Source: Acinetobacter calcoaceticus DSM 30006 = CIP 81.8
GTDB taxonomy: Bacteria; Pseudomonadota; Gammaproteobacteria; Pseudomonadales; Moraxellaceae
Reading direction: 5' to 3'
DNA: 64,000 bases
NCBI RefSeq assembly: GCF_000368965.1
Contig: NZ_KB849780.1
Coordinates: forward strand, 1 to 64,000
This document shows positions 18,474 to 27,069 of the stretch, piece by piece. The stretch's first letter is position 1, and every line of letters starts with the position of its first letter. Below the pieces are notes generated by a model. That model ran no database searches, was not told the origin of the DNA, and worked only from the letters and a program-made list of their open reading frames with translations. The position numbers were made by a program, and so were the translations under genes.

Positions 18474-20369
18474 TTGAGCGATTACTTCAAGAATGCCGTA
18501 TTGTGGCTAATAATACTTGGTGTTCTGATTTTAATTTTCAGTAATATCAGTGACCGCAATAAGCCTACTGCGATGAAATATTCAGATTTCGTTGCAGCGG
18601 TGAATAGTGGTCAAATTAAGCAAGTCACAATTGACGGTTTAAATATTAATGGTGAAAAAACTAACGGATCACAGTTTGAAACTGTTCGTCCGCAAGTTGA
18701 AGACACTGAGCTTATGCCAAGCTTAAATAAACAAAATGTTGTTGTAGAGGGAACAGCTCCGCAACGTCAAGGCATTTTGATGCAACTTCTCATTGCTAGT
18801 TTCCCTGTACTGTTAATCATTTTGTTATTCATGTTCTTTATGCGTAACATGGGTGGTGGTGCAGGCGGAAAGAATGGACCGATGAGTTTTGGTAAGTCAA
18901 AGGCAAAAATGCTTTCTGAAGACCAGATTAAACTCAATTTTTCTGACGTCGCCGGCTGTGATGAAGCAAAACAAGAAGTTGTTGAAATTGTAGATTTCTT
19001 AAAAGACCCTGCAAAATTCAAACGTTTGGGCGCTACTATTCCTCGTGGCGTACTTATGGTTGGTCCTCCGGGTACTGGTAAAACGTTATTAGCTAAAGCA
19101 ATTGCTGGTGAAGCCAAGGTTCCTTTCTTCAGCATTTCAGGTTCTGACTTTGTAGAAATGTTCGTGGGTGTGGGTGCGTCCCGTGTCCGTGATATGTTTG
19201 AGCAAGCGAAGCGTCACGCGCCATGTATCATCTTTATTGATGAGATTGATGCAGTGGGTCGTCACCGTGGTTCAGGTACAGGTAGTGGTCATGATGAGCG
19301 TGAACAAACCCTAAACCAAATGCTTGTAGAGATGGACGGTTTTGAAGGTAATGAAGGCGTAATTGTTATTGCTGCAACTAACCGTGCTGATGTGCTTGAT
19401 AAAGCATTATTGCGTCCGGGTCGTTTTGACCGTCAAGTAATGGTTGGTTTACCAGATATTCGTGGTCGTGAGCAAATTCTGAATGTACATTTGAAAAAGT
19501 TACCTTCAGTCACGGGTGTGGACATGCAAGTCTTAGCGCGTGGTACACCAGGTTTCTCTGGTGCACAGTTGGCAAACCTTGTTAACGAAGCTGCATTATT
19601 TGCTGCACGTCGTAATAAGAATACTGTTGACATGCATGACTTTGAAGATGCAAAAGATAAAATCTACATGGGGCCAGAGCGTAAGTCGATGGTTCTACGT
19701 GAAGAAGAGCGTCGTGCTACTGCTTATCATGAAGCTGGTCATGCAATTGTTGCAGAGATTTTGCCTGGTACAGATCCTGTTCATAAAGTAACAATCATGC
19801 CGCGTGGTTGGGCTTTAGGTGTAACTTGGCAGTTACCTGAACAAGACCAGATTAGCCATTATAAAGACAAGATGCTAAACGAAATTGCGATTTTGTTTGG
19901 TGGTCGTATTGCTGAAGAAGTGTTTATCCAACAGCAATCTACTGGTGCTTCAAATGACTTTGAGCGAGCTACTAAAATGGCGCGTGCAATGGTTACTAAG
20001 TACGGTATGTCTGACAAAATGGGCGTAATGGTTTACGAAGACGAAAACCAGAATGGTTTCTTTGGAAATGTAGGTAGTCGTACTATCTCTGAAGCAACTC
20101 AACAGTTGGTTGACGAAGAAGTACGCCGTATTCTTGATGAGCAATATAAAGTTGCACGTAATATCTTAGAAGGTAATAAAGATATTGCACATGCAATGGT
20201 AAAAGCTTTGATGGAGTGGGAAACCATTGATCGTGATCAAATTCGTGACATTATGGAAGGTCGTGAACCACAACCGCCTAAGGTCTATGTTGCTGAAAAT
20301 CCAGTGGCTGCATTTGAACCGCCAAAAGATGGTCCATCTACACCACCACCATTACCAGCAATGAACTAA
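18474..20369 (+). CDS. ftsH: ATP-dependent zinc metalloprotease FtsH
   Basis: 631 residues from TTG at 18474, chosen because it puts the first membrane helix ([17 protein letters not shown]) a few residues from the N-terminus as in E. coli FtsH and places the motifs at nearly the same numbers. Upstream in-frame starts at 18435 (TTG) and 18441 (ATG) would add 11-13 residues and cannot be excluded. It has a second membrane helix near residues 105-125, Walker A GPPGTGKT (about 197), Walker [12 protein letters not shown], the SRH region ending LRPGRFDR, and the zinc site HEAGH (419-423). It is an inner-membrane hexamer that degrades misfolded membrane proteins, LpxC and sigma32. The C-terminus is Pro-rich. 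Confidence 0.96.
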   Translation: MSDYFKNAVLWLIILGVLILIFSNISDRNKPTAMKYSDFVAAVNSGQIKQVTIDGLNINGEKTNGSQFETVRPQVEDTELMPSLNKQNVVVEGTAPQRQGILMQLLIASFPVLLIILLFMFFMRNMGGGAGGKNGPMSFGKSKAKMLSEDQIKLNFSDVAGCDEAKQEVVEIVDFLKDPAKFKRLGATIPRGVLMVGPPGTGKTLLAKAIAGEAKVPFFSISGSDFVEMFVGVGASRVRDMFEQAKRHAPCIIFIDEIDAVGRHRGSGTGSGHDEREQTLNQMLVEMDGFEGNEGVIVIAATNRADVLDKALLRPGRFDRQVMVGLPDIRGREQILNVHLKKLPSVTGVDMQVLARGTPGFSGAQLANLVNEAALFAARRNKNTVDMHDFEDAKDKIYMGPERKSMVLREEERRATAYHEAGHAIVAEILPGTDPVHKVTIMPRGWALGVTWQLPEQDQISHYKDKMLNEIAILFGGRIAEEVFIQQQSTGASNDFERATKMARAMVTKYGMSDKMGVMVYEDENQNGFFGNVGSRTISEATQQLVDEEVRRILDEQYKVARNILEGNKDIAHAMVKALMEWETIDRDQIRDIMEGREPQPPKVYVAENPVAAFEPPKDGPSTPPPLPAMN

Positions 20370-20376
20370 ACCAGTT

Positions 20377-20411
20377 AAAAAAAAGAGCCACTATCATGTG
20401 GCTCTTTTTTT
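20377..20411 (+). terminator. Terminator after ftsH
   Basis: Stem GAGCCAC / GTGGCTC (20385-20404), A-run before, T8 after. Confidence 0.88.
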
Positions 20412-20504
20412 ATGCGTGTATTTCCGGCAAAGCCGAAAAGAAATCAGCAGTATATCGAGCAGAGACTTGTTAAAATGTTGCCGAATATTAAATTGGAGCT
20501 TGTC

Positions 20505-21356
20505 ATGCAGCTAATGCCTTTACCTCAGCAAATTCTACAATGTGGACAGCTTCAGTTAGATTTATCACAGCCTCACGTTATGGGTATTTTAAATGTCACA
20601 CCAGACTCTTTTAGTGATGGTGGAAAGCATAATCAGTTAGATCAAGCTGTGGCGTATGCATTAAATATGATTGAACAAGGCGCCACAATTATAGATATAG
20701 GCGGGGAATCTACTCGACCAGGTGCATCTGAAGTAAGTGTAGAAGAAGAGGTGCGACGAGTTGTTCCTGTAGTTGAAGCTTTAGCTAAACATAATGTGGT
20801 TTTATCGATTGATACAAGTCAGCCAGATGTTATCCGTGCAGCGAAAGAAGTAGGGGCACATATTTGGAATGATGTACGTGCGCTTACTCGACCAGATGCA
20901 TTAAAAACCGCAGCAGAGTTAGATATACCTGTAGTGATCATGCATATGCGTGGTGAGCCCACCACAATGAATCAGCTAGATCAGTATACAGATGTTGCAT
21001 CGGATGTGATGCGAGAGCTTCAGCAGCGTATTAATGAGGCTCTAGCTGCTGGTGTGAAAAAGCATAATATTATTATTGATCCGGGATTTGGTTTTGCAAA
21101 AAATGCACAGCAAAATTTAAAACTATTAAAAGAGTTTTGGAAACTTAATGATATGGGTTATCCAATTTTATCGGGTCTTTCTCGTAAACGTTTTATTGGT
21201 GAAGCTTTAAAGGGTGTAGCCGCAGATCAACGCGCGGTAGGAAGCGTTACAGGGCATTTGCTTAGTATTCAGCAAGGAGCATCCATTGTTCGTGCACATG
21301 ATGTAAAAGCCATGCATGATGCAATTCTCGTTTGGAAAGCGATGGAACAAGCTTGA
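20505..21356 (+). CDS. folP: Dihydropteroate synthase
   Basis: 283 residues from ATG at 20505, which has GGAG six bases upstream; an ATG at 20412 sits inside the ftsH terminator and would add 31 unrelated residues. Conserved loops: MGILNVTPDSFSDGG (pterin/pABA loop), DIGGESTRPGA, SIDTSQPDV, and GLSRKRFIGE near the C-terminus with the pABA-binding Ser-Arg. It joins 6-hydroxymethyl-dihydropterin pyrophosphate to p-aminobenzoate and is the sulfonamide target. The sequence is chromosomal folP-type, not the sul-type resistance form. Here glmM does not follow, unlike in E. coli. Confidence 0.96.
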   Translation: MQLMPLPQQILQCGQLQLDLSQPHVMGILNVTPDSFSDGGKHNQLDQAVAYALNMIEQGATIIDIGGESTRPGASEVSVEEEVRRVVPVVEALAKHNVVLSIDTSQPDVIRAAKEVGAHIWNDVRALTRPDALKTAAELDIPVVIMHMRGEPTTMNQLDQYTDVASDVMRELQQRINEALAAGVKKHNIIIDPGFGFAKNAQQNLKLLKEFWKLNDMGYPILSGLSRKRFIGEALKGVAADQRAVGSVTGHLLSIQQGASIVRAHDVKAMHDAILVWKAMEQA

Positions 21357-21488
21357 AAAATAAGCTTTTATAAAGAAATCATGATTAATTAATTTCCTGA
21401 ATTGGATGATTGAGTCAGGGAAAATTGTCGTTATTATTTTGAAAATATGTTATAAGCGGCAGGTTTCTGCTGCTGTGTAAACTTTTGT

Positions 21489-21803
21489 ATGTTCGAAGAC
21501 TTACTTCTCCCAATGTTTGATGATGAGTATTATCCAGATATTTTAGTCGCTGAACTCAAGCAGTTAATTGAACAATTTGCCAAAAAAGTTCAAAAGTCTG
21601 CTTTAGCTGATCAGGATATCTATCGATATGCTCATCAAACTGTTATTGAAATTAATGAAATGAAACCACAGTTCGAAGATCTGGATTCTTCACTAGATGA
21701 TAGTGCTGCTGACTATATTGCTGAGGCAATGATGATGGTGGCGCAGGGTGCAGGATATTTGGATCTTGAGATGGAAGAGCTGGTTATGAATCGAGAGTGG
21801 TGA
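21489..21803 (+). CDS. Small acidic protein, possibly DUF5713 family
   Basis: 104 residues, strongly acidic, starting MFEDLLLPMFDDEYYPDIL and with a predominantly helical look. The early YYP...L segment recalls DUF5713, but this is from memory and unsure. No signal peptide and no catalytic motif. No clear Shine-Dalgarno before the ATG. It stands alone between folP and a convergent small secreted protein; the stops are adjacent. Function unknown. Confidence 0.7.
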   Translation: MFEDLLLPMFDDEYYPDILVAELKQLIEQFAKKVQKSALADQDIYRYAHQTVIEINEMKPQFEDLDSSLDDSAADYIAEAMMMVAQGAGYLDLEMEELVMNREW

Positions 21804-22154
21804 TTACTCTCGATTCTCAATATTTTCAAATGCATCTAATAAATGACAAGATGCCTTTGAATGAATTTCATTTATTTCTTTAATTTTTAACACTAAAACA
21901 CCATTCTCTTGATAATCGGCATCTGCTAATAAACTGATCCAATAGGGTTCTCGTTTTTGTTGTAATGCTTTGAATTTATCTATGATCTGCTCAGGTGCTT
22001 TAATTAAGTAATCATCTTTGGTAATTGAGCAGCGTGAAAAGTACCAGTTGTCATCTTTGAAAGAAATAGTGCCAGAAAAAAGATCTGTAGCGTAAACCTT
22101 GGATATAGAAAGGATGCTACACAGAAGTAATAATATTCTTATCATAAAATTCAT
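21804..22154 (-). CDS. Small secreted protein of unknown function
   Basis: About 116 residues from the ATG at 22154 (or 113 from 22145). The N-terminus is a clear signal peptide (MIRILLLLCSILSISKVYA, cut before TD). The mature part has WYFSRCSI and ASCHLL, giving two Cys that could form a disulfide. The longest frame (start 22211) would run back through the tRNA-Leu terminator and is rejected. It begins 9-18 bases after that terminator, so it must use read-through or an unseen promoter. I recognise no family. Confidence 0.65.
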   Translation of the reverse strand: MNFMIRILLLLCSILSISKVYATDLFSGTISFKDDNWYFSRCSITKDDYLIKAPEQIIDKFKALQQKREPYWISLLADADYQENGVLVLKIKEINEIHSKASCHLLDAFENIENRE

Positions 22155-22162
22155 TTTAATTA

Positions 22163-22190
22163 GGCATAAAAAAACCAGCTTACGCTGGAT
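22163..22190 (-). terminator. Terminator of tRNA-Leu copy 1
   Basis: Minus strand CCAGC / GCTGG stem with GTAA loop, then T7. Identical to the terminator of copy 2. Confidence 0.85.
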
Positions 22191-22221
22191 TCTTGGTAAC
22201 ACCAAATTCAATATTAGAAAA

Positions 22222-22307
22222 TGGTGCCCGGGGCCGGACTCGAACCGGCACGCTTTGTGGGCGGGGGATTTTAAATCCCCTGTGTCTACCTATTTCACCA
22301 CCCGGGC
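22222..22307 (-). tRNA. tRNA-Leu (anticodon UAA), copy 1
   Basis: 86 bases including encoded CCA. Acceptor stem GCCCGGG / CCCGGGC with discriminator A, long class II variable arm, T-loop GTTCGAGTC, anticodon stem GGGGA / TCCCC with loop TTTAAAA, giving anticodon UAA. It reads UUA/UUG. Sequence identical to copy 2 at 24415-24500. Confidence 0.97.
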
Positions 22308-22316
22308 ATGTGCGCA

Positions 22317-22345
22317 ATAATAGATGACAAGACGGCGATTGGCAA
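22317..22345 (-). promoter_or_regulatory. Promoter of tRNA-Leu copy 1
   Basis: Minus strand -35 TTGCCA (22345-22340), 17-base spacer, -10 TATTAT (22322-22317), then a GC-rich discriminator TGCGC. The same two hexamers and spacing occur before tRNA-Ser. Confidence 0.75.
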
Positions 22346-22404
22346 GAGAAAATCGGATAGTTTGCTTTATTTTCAATCAGTTCGTACATCTATTTAAAAA
22401 TAAG

Positions 22405-22467
22405 ATCTACTTAAGTCATAATTTCTTCATCAAATTGAGATCAGTTGTTCATCTTATCTACTTAAGT
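22405..22467 (+). repeat. Two 12-bp direct repeats upstream of phoD
   Basis: ATCTACTTAAGT at 22405-22416 and again at 22456-22467, 51 bp apart (about five helical turns), 36-98 bp before the phoD start. Could be paired sites for a regulator; no consensus recognised. Confidence 0.45.
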
Positions 22468-22502
22468 TTAAGGCACTCATTGCTTAAAACTTAGGTAGTT
22501 GT

Positions 22503-24305
22503 ATGTCAGAGAAAATTTCACGCCGAGAATTAATTCAAAAAAGTCTATTCGGTTTTGGGGCGCTGTCTTTGCCTGTAGCTTTTACGGGTTGTAATGATGG
22601 CTCAGACGATGAAAGTACAGAGGCACAAGCAGATTTTTTACATGGGGTTGCGAGCGGCGACCCTTTGCAAGATAAAGTGATTTTATGGACGCGATTAACA
22701 CCAGTAGATCTTAATGCACGCCTTAAAGTTACTTGGGAAATTGCCACTGATAATCAATTTAAGCAGAATTTAAAGACGGGGATGGTTGAAACGACCAAGA
22801 CTGACGACTTTACGGTGAAGGTAGATGCAGCAGGACTACAGGCGAATACCATTTATTATTATCGTTTCCGTTTTGGGAATAAAATTTCATCTGTCGGTCA
22901 AACTAAAACATTACCAATAAGTACTAATAAAGTTACTTTTGCCGTATGTTCTTGCTCGAACTATCCGGCAGGTTACTTTTATGTTTACCGTGAAATGGCA
23001 AAGCAGAATGTCGATGTCATTATTCATTTAGGTGATTATATTTATGAATATGGGGCAGATGGCTATGCGGCGGAAGATGCAGCAAAACTTGGTCGAACCT
23101 TACCAACAGATAATAATAAAGAAATTATCAAACTAGATGATTATCGCAAACGTTATGCACTTTATCGTCAAGATAAAGACTTGCAAGCAGCTCACCAGCG
23201 TCATCCTTTTATTGTAATTTGGGATGACCATGAGTTAGCAAATGATACTTGGCATGAAGGGGCTGAGAATCATACGGAAGAAACACTAAAAGCAAAGAAT
23301 GAAGGTAAGTTTTTAGAAAGAAAGCTAGCGGCTTTACAAGCTTATTTTGAATGGATGCCTATCCGTCCTGTCGATGATCAGCACACTAAGATTTATCGCC
23401 AGTTTGATTTTGGGGGGCTTGTCAATTTAATGATGTTAGATACTCGCATTATTGCCCGTGACGAGCAGTTGGATTATGGCAAATATATAACAGCGAATGG
23501 TTTGGATATTGCAAAATTCCAAGCGGATTTAACTAATCCAATGCGGACCTTAATGGGGCAAACTCAGCGTGAGTGGTTATTGGGTAGTAAAGAGAAAAAT
23601 ATAGTAGGTGTCTTACAAAGTTCAACTGCAACATGGAATGTGATTGGTCAGCAAGTTCTAATGAGTAAGATGTGGATTCCTGCTGAATTATTGTTGTCTT
23701 TAGGGCAAATTACTTCAGGTGGGGCTTCGGCTGAAACCTTGGCTAAAATGAATGCGCAAATTACAGAGCTAGTCACCTTGAAACTGCGATTAGAACAGGG
23801 CGATCCAACATTAACTGCTCAAGAGAAAACGCGAGTCACAACAGTAGTGCCATATAACCTCGATGCTTGGGATGGTTATTATGCTGAACGTGAAACCGTA
23901 TATGAAAACTTAGCGAGTTTGAATAAGAAAATTATTGTTCTGGCAGGTGATACTCATAATGCATGGGCATCTTATTTGTATAGCCAAAAAGGTCAATATG
24001 TTGGGGTTGAGTTGGCGACAAGTTCAGTTTCTTCACCAGGCCTCGAAAAATATTTAAGTATTCCGATAGCTCAATTGCAACAGTTTGAATTTGCTTTTAC
24101 TACGCTTATTGATGAATTGGCTTATTGTAATTTAAATCAGCGAGGCTATTTGTTGGTTACGTTGGATCAGGCACAGGTGCAGTCGGATTGGATTTTTGTA
24201 GATTCAATTAAAAGTGCAGAATATAAAGTAGATACAAGTCGACAATATCAATTGGTATTAGATGTGAATTTGACACCTGAAAAAGATAAGCAAAAAACTG
24301 CTTAA
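22503..24305 (+). CDS. phoD: PhoD-like phosphodiesterase/alkaline phosphatase, Tat-exported
   Basis: 600 residues. The N-terminus has a twin-arginine signal (SRRELIQKSLFG, then a hydrophobic stretch) ending FTGC, so a Tat-exported lipoprotein is possible although the lipobox is not ideal. An N-terminal Fn3-like domain (LHGVASGDPLQDKVILWTRLTP) precedes the PhoD metallophosphatase domain: HLGDYIYEYGADG, WDDHELAND, and AGDTHNAWASYL. These residues bind Ca/Fe in PhoD of Bacillus. It acts on phosphomonoesters and phosphodiesters outside the cytoplasm. The gene is flanked by two 145-bp direct repeats carrying tRNA-Leu. Two 12-bp repeats upstream may be operators; I see no convincing Pho box. Confidence 0.9.
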   Translation: MSEKISRRELIQKSLFGFGALSLPVAFTGCNDGSDDESTEAQADFLHGVASGDPLQDKVILWTRLTPVDLNARLKVTWEIATDNQFKQNLKTGMVETTKTDDFTVKVDAAGLQANTIYYYRFRFGNKISSVGQTKTLPISTNKVTFAVCSCSNYPAGYFYVYREMAKQNVDVIIHLGDYIYEYGADGYAAEDAAKLGRTLPTDNNKEIIKLDDYRKRYALYRQDKDLQAAHQRHPFIVIWDDHELANDTWHEGAENHTEETLKAKNEGKFLERKLAALQAYFEWMPIRPVDDQHTKIYRQFDFGGLVNLMMLDTRIIARDEQLDYGKYITANGLDIAKFQADLTNPMRTLMGQTQREWLLGSKEKNIVGVLQSSTATWNVIGQQVLMSKMWIPAELLLSLGQITSGGASAETLAKMNAQITELVTLKLRLEQGDPTLTAQEKTRVTTVVPYNLDAWDGYYAERETVYENLASLNKKIIVLAGDTHNAWASYLYSQKGQYVGVELATSSVSSPGLEKYLSIPIAQLQQFEFAFTTLIDELAYCNLNQRGYLLVTLDQAQVQSDWIFVDSIKSAEYKVDTSRQYQLVLDVNLTPEKDKQKTA

Positions 24306-24321
24306 ATATCTTGGATAGAGT

Positions 24322-24353
24322 AAAGGGTGCTAAGCAGCATCCTTTATTTTTTA
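24322..24353 (+). terminator. Terminator after phoD
   Basis: 10-bp stem AAAGGGTGCT / AGCATCCTTT (one G-U), AAGC loop, T-rich tail. Confidence 0.78.
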
Positions 24354-24357
24354 TAGG

Positions 24358-24384
24358 CATAAAAAAACCAGCTTACGCTGGATT
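24358..24384 (-). terminator. Terminator of tRNA-Cys/tRNA-Leu copy 2 unit
   Basis: CCAGC / GCTGG stem with T7 on the minus strand; identical to the one at 22163-22190. Confidence 0.85.
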
Positions 24385-24414
24385 CTTTATGGCACCATTT
24401 TCAGTATTAGAAAA

Positions 24415-24500
24415 TGGTGCCCGGGGCCGGACTCGAACCGGCACGCTTTGTGGGCGGGGGATTTTAAATCCCCTGTGTCTACCTATTTCACCACCCGGGC
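24415..24500 (-). tRNA. tRNA-Leu (anticodon UAA), copy 2
   Basis: Same 86-base sequence as copy 1, with encoded CCA. It lies 11 bases downstream of tRNA-Cys and is probably cut from the same transcript. Confidence 0.97.
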
Positions 24501-24511
24501 TTTACCAAATT

Positions 24512-24585
24512 TGGAGGCGGAGGTCGGAATCGAACCGGCGTCCACGGAGTTGCAGTCCGCTGCATGACCACTCTGCCACCCCGCC
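24512..24585 (-). tRNA. tRNA-Cys (anticodon GCA)
   Basis: 74 bases with encoded CCA. Acceptor GGCGGGG / CCTCCGCC region, anticodon loop CTGCAAC giving GCA, discriminator U as required for cysteinyl-tRNA synthetase. Confidence 0.97.
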
Positions 24586-24602
24586 TACATTTGGTGATGC
24601 AC

Positions 24603-24630
24603 ATATTAGCAACCTTTACAGAAAAAACAA
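24603..24630 (-). promoter_or_regulatory. Probable promoter of the tRNA-Cys/tRNA-Leu unit
   Basis: Minus strand -35 TTGTTT (24630-24625), 16-base spacer, -10 TAATAT (24608-24603), 18 bases before the tRNA-Cys 5' end. Confidence 0.5.
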
Positions 24631-24737
24631 TACTGTTTTTAGTGAAGATGAACATAAAAGCAACATCTAGAATAAAATTGTCCAAATAATCATGTATTAT
24701 TGGCATATTAAATTCATGTCTACCTTGGAGATGTGCT

Positions 24738-25586
24738 GTGGCATTGGTTTTAGACGGTCGTGCATTAGCAAAGCAAATTGAAGAAAATTTGTCGGTACGT
24801 GTTGAAGCTTTAAAAGCTAAAACAGGTCGTACCCCGATTTTGGCGACTATTTTGGTTGGGGATGATGGCGCATCTGCAACTTATGTACGCATGAAAGGAA
24901 ATGCCTGCCGTCGAGTAGGGATGGATTCTTTAAAAATTGAATTATCACAAGAAACTACAACAGAACAATTATTAGCAGAAATCGAAAAGCTTAATGCCAA
25001 TCCAGATGTTCACGGTATTCTTTTACAACATCCCGTACCTGCACAAATTGATGAACGCGCATGTTTTGATGCGATTTCGTTAGCTAAAGATGTAGATGGC
25101 GTGACTTGCCTCGGTTTTGGCCGTATGGCAATGGGTGAAGCTGCATATGGTTCAGCAACTCCAGCCGGCATTATGACTATTCTAAAAGAGAACAACATTG
25201 AAATTGCGGGCAAACATGCAGTTGTAGTTGGTCGTTCAGCAATTTTAGGTAAACCAATGGCAATGATGCTTTTGCAAGCCAATGCAACAGTAACGATTTG
25301 TCATTCACGCACACAAAACTTACCTGAGCTTGTAAAACAGGCTGACATTATTGTTGGTGCTGTAGGTAAGGCTGAACTTATTCAAAAAGATTGGATTAAA
25401 CAAGGTGCAGTGGTTGTCGATGCTGGTTTCCATCCTCGTGATGGCGGTGGTGTAGGCGACATCCAGCTACAAGGTATCGAAGAAATTGCTTCTGCATATA
25501 CACCAGTACCAGGTGGTGTAGGTCCGATGACAATTACAACTTTGATTCGTCAAACTGTAGAAGCTGCTGAAAAAGCTTTAGGTTAA
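24738..25586 (+). CDS. folD: Bifunctional methylene-THF dehydrogenase/cyclohydrolase FolD
   Basis: 282 residues, GTG start with GGAG 7-8 bases upstream. Conserved segments: [14 protein letters not shown] (with the catalytic Lys region), [27 protein letters not shown], and the NADP-binding [17 protein letters not shown], ending [18 protein letters not shown]. It interconverts 5,10-methylene-THF and 10-formyl-THF for purine, formyl-Met and thymidylate metabolism. Monocistronic here. Confidence 0.97.
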   Translation: MALVLDGRALAKQIEENLSVRVEALKAKTGRTPILATILVGDDGASATYVRMKGNACRRVGMDSLKIELSQETTTEQLLAEIEKLNANPDVHGILLQHPVPAQIDERACFDAISLAKDVDGVTCLGFGRMAMGEAAYGSATPAGIMTILKENNIEIAGKHAVVVGRSAILGKPMAMMLLQANATVTICHSRTQNLPELVKQADIIVGAVGKAELIQKDWIKQGAVVVDAGFHPRDGGGVGDIQLQGIEEIASAYTPVPGGVGPMTITTLIRQTVEAAEKALG

Positions 25587-25623
25587 TTTAATTAACGCTA
25601 GGCAGTTATTGATACGCGTAACC

Positions 25624-25755
25624 GTCATCCGCAATTGTTTGAGGCAGGATTACATTAAAATTTAATGTTTCTGCGATGCTATCGAGTGTAGATAGTATTT
25701 GTCGAGTTTTGCGGATGACAATGGTTTTGCCTACTTTTCCCGAAAGAAAAGTAGG
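25624..25755. repeat. Nested inverted repeats between folD and the methyltransferase gene
   Basis: Outer 11-bp arms GTCATCCGCAA (25624-25634) and TTGCGGATGAC (25709-25719). Inside are a palindrome ACATTAAA-A-TTTAATGT (25652-25668) and a hairpin CTATC/GATAG (25679-25695). Outside, a separate 10-bp hairpin CCTACTTTTC/GAAAAGTAGG (25730-25755). None has a T-run, so these are not ordinary terminators. May be a decayed palindromic element or a structured RNA. Confidence 0.6.
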
Positions 25756-25840
25756 TCTAACAGAAGGTTATTCTAAAAATTCAAATCATAATGGAATGAC
25801 TCTGTTATGCTTGTTATATAAACGAATTAAAAGAACTCTG

Positions 25841-26509
25841 ATGAGCTGCACCTTTCAACTTACCAAAGCCCCTGAACATTTACTTCAAGCCTTGCATGAA
25901 GTCATCCCTCATTGTGAATTAATAGCACAGCAGTTGCCGGAAACACCTATTTCTTTATGGTTGATTCCGCCAGTTTTTCCAACTGATCGCTTAGATGATG
26001 AAATTATTCGCCGAATCTGGAATGACACGCCGTACTGGATTTTTTGCTGGGCATCTGGTTTAGCAATGGCGCAGTGGTTGCTTGCAGAGCCACATCATGT
26101 CAAAGGTAAAGTTGTTCTCGATTTTGGTGCAGGTTCTGGTGTTGTTGCAATTGCAGCAAAAATGGCTGGTGCTAAAAAAGTAATTTGTTGTGATATTGAT
26201 CAAGTTAGTCTTGCGGCCTGCCGTGAAAATGCTTTGTTAAATGATGTTGAGCTGGAATATTTAGACGATTTATATAAAGCAGAGCAAGTTGATATTTTAT
26301 TGGCAGCCGATGTGTTATATGACCAGTGCAACCGTTTCTTCTTAGATGAGTTTTTAAAGTTTGCGCCAGAAGTCTGGGTCGCAGATAGCCGTGTTAAAAA
26401 CTTTAGTCATACTAAATATCAAAAGATTGATGAAAGAAGTGCATCAACATGGCCAGACCTTGATGAAGCAAAAGAATTTAGAAATGTAAGTTTTTATAAG
26501 ACGCTGTAA
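25841..26509 (+). CDS. Class I SAM methyltransferase, probably protein-lysine type
   Basis: 222 residues from ATG at 25841; the open frame runs 55 codons further upstream through the inverted-repeat region and lacks any conserved look. SAM-binding motif VVLDFGAGSGVVAIAAKMAG, acidic loop CCDIDQVSLAACRENA and a post-I segment DILLAADVLYDQCN resemble the PrmA and METTL-type (ETF-beta lysine methyltransferase) families. The substrate could be ETF-beta or a ribosomal protein; not decided. The last codons (AAG ACG CTG TAA) form part of the terminator stem. Confidence 0.8.
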   Translation: MSCTFQLTKAPEHLLQALHEVIPHCELIAQQLPETPISLWLIPPVFPTDRLDDEIIRRIWNDTPYWIFCWASGLAMAQWLLAEPHHVKGKVVLDFGAGSGVVAIAAKMAGAKKVICCDIDQVSLAACRENALLNDVELEYLDDLYKAEQVDILLAADVLYDQCNRFFLDEFLKFAPEVWVADSRVKNFSHTKYQKIDERSASTWPDLDEAKEFRNVSFYKTL

Positions 26510-26528
26510 AAACAGCGTCTTTTTTTTA
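26499..26528 (+). terminator. Terminator embedded in the end of the methyltransferase gene
   Basis: AGACGCTG / CAGCGTCT stem (26499-26506 with 26513-26520), T8 after. The stop codon lies in the loop. Confidence 0.85.
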
Positions 26529-26530
26529 TA

Positions 26531-26953
26531 TTATGAGCAAGTATAACGAACGACTTTTAGCGTACTCGGGCGTGCTTCAAGCGCTTGACGAGTCGCATAA
26601 TCTTCACCGTTGTTTAAGCTCGGTGTATTAGATAAACCAAATGAGGCACGAGTTTCACCCAATTGAACACCATAATGTTCTTGTTGAGCTGGGTTTGAAA
26701 TCTCATTAATGCTAAGAACTGACAATTTATAAACTTTTTGAGCACCCAATACATTTTGACAAGCACGTTGCAATTTACGTTCATCTAATTGCTGATTAGT
26801 GCGGCTAGCCAATGTATAAGCTAAAGTTGCGGAAGTTTTTGTTTGGTTTTCAATTTGATAGCCAGTTGAGCCATTATATTGTCGAGGGGTGGTCTGACAA
26901 GCAGTTAAAATAAACATGCTGCTTAATGCCAAACATAAAATACTTCTATTCAT
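26531..26953 (-). CDS. Small lipoprotein of unknown function
   Basis: 140 residues from ATG at 26953 (AAGGA 8 bases upstream; an ATG at 26962 lies directly against that sequence). Lipoprotein signal MNRSILCLALSSMFILTAC with lipobox LTAC and Gln at +2, so probably sorted to the outer membrane. The mature part ends with a Cys pair member (VRYTCS) and has RACQNVLGAQKVYKL. No family recognised. Single gene, divergent context: convergent with the methyltransferase gene. Confidence 0.8.
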   Translation of the reverse strand: MNRSILCLALSSMFILTACQTTPRQYNGSTGYQIENQTKTSATLAYTLASRTNQQLDERKLQRACQNVLGAQKVYKLSVLSINEISNPAQQEHYGVQLGETRASFGLSNTPSLNNGEDYATRQALEARPSTLKVVRYTCS

Positions 26954-27069
26954 CAGTATCATCCTTATATTCTTATCTCTAGTATCTCATAAACACAACG
27001 ATTGTTGGGGCTTAATCGCACGATTTAAGCTAACATCGGCTCGCGATATTAGCGCTTATTGGTAAAATA

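Larger units (their letters stand above)
22163..24500 (-). repeat. 145-bp direct repeats (tRNA-Leu plus terminator) flanking phoD
   Basis: 22163-22307 and 24356-24500 are collinear, each 145 bp, with tRNA and terminator identical and about 7 differences confined to the spacer between them. Offset is 2193 bp and phoD is the only gene between. The coordinates given span both copies. Confidence 0.88.

Noticed and set aside
20412..20504. N-terminal extension of folP from the ATG at 20412
   Set aside because: That ATG overlaps the T-run of the ftsH terminator, and a good Shine-Dalgarno precedes the ATG at 20505, which gives the normal length.
22099..22320. Plus-strand ORF reading through tRNA-Leu (DSNRHALWAGDFKSP type)
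   Set aside because: This is the well-known spurious peptide from the antisense of a tRNA gene; the same happens at 24311-24670.
27009..27051. Two hairpins between the small lipoprotein gene and the MHS transporter gene
   Set aside because: Stems GCTTAATCG/CGATTTAAGC and GCTAACAT/ATATTAGC exist but lack T-runs and have bulges or wobble pairs; probably a weak or Rho-assisted end, not annotated.
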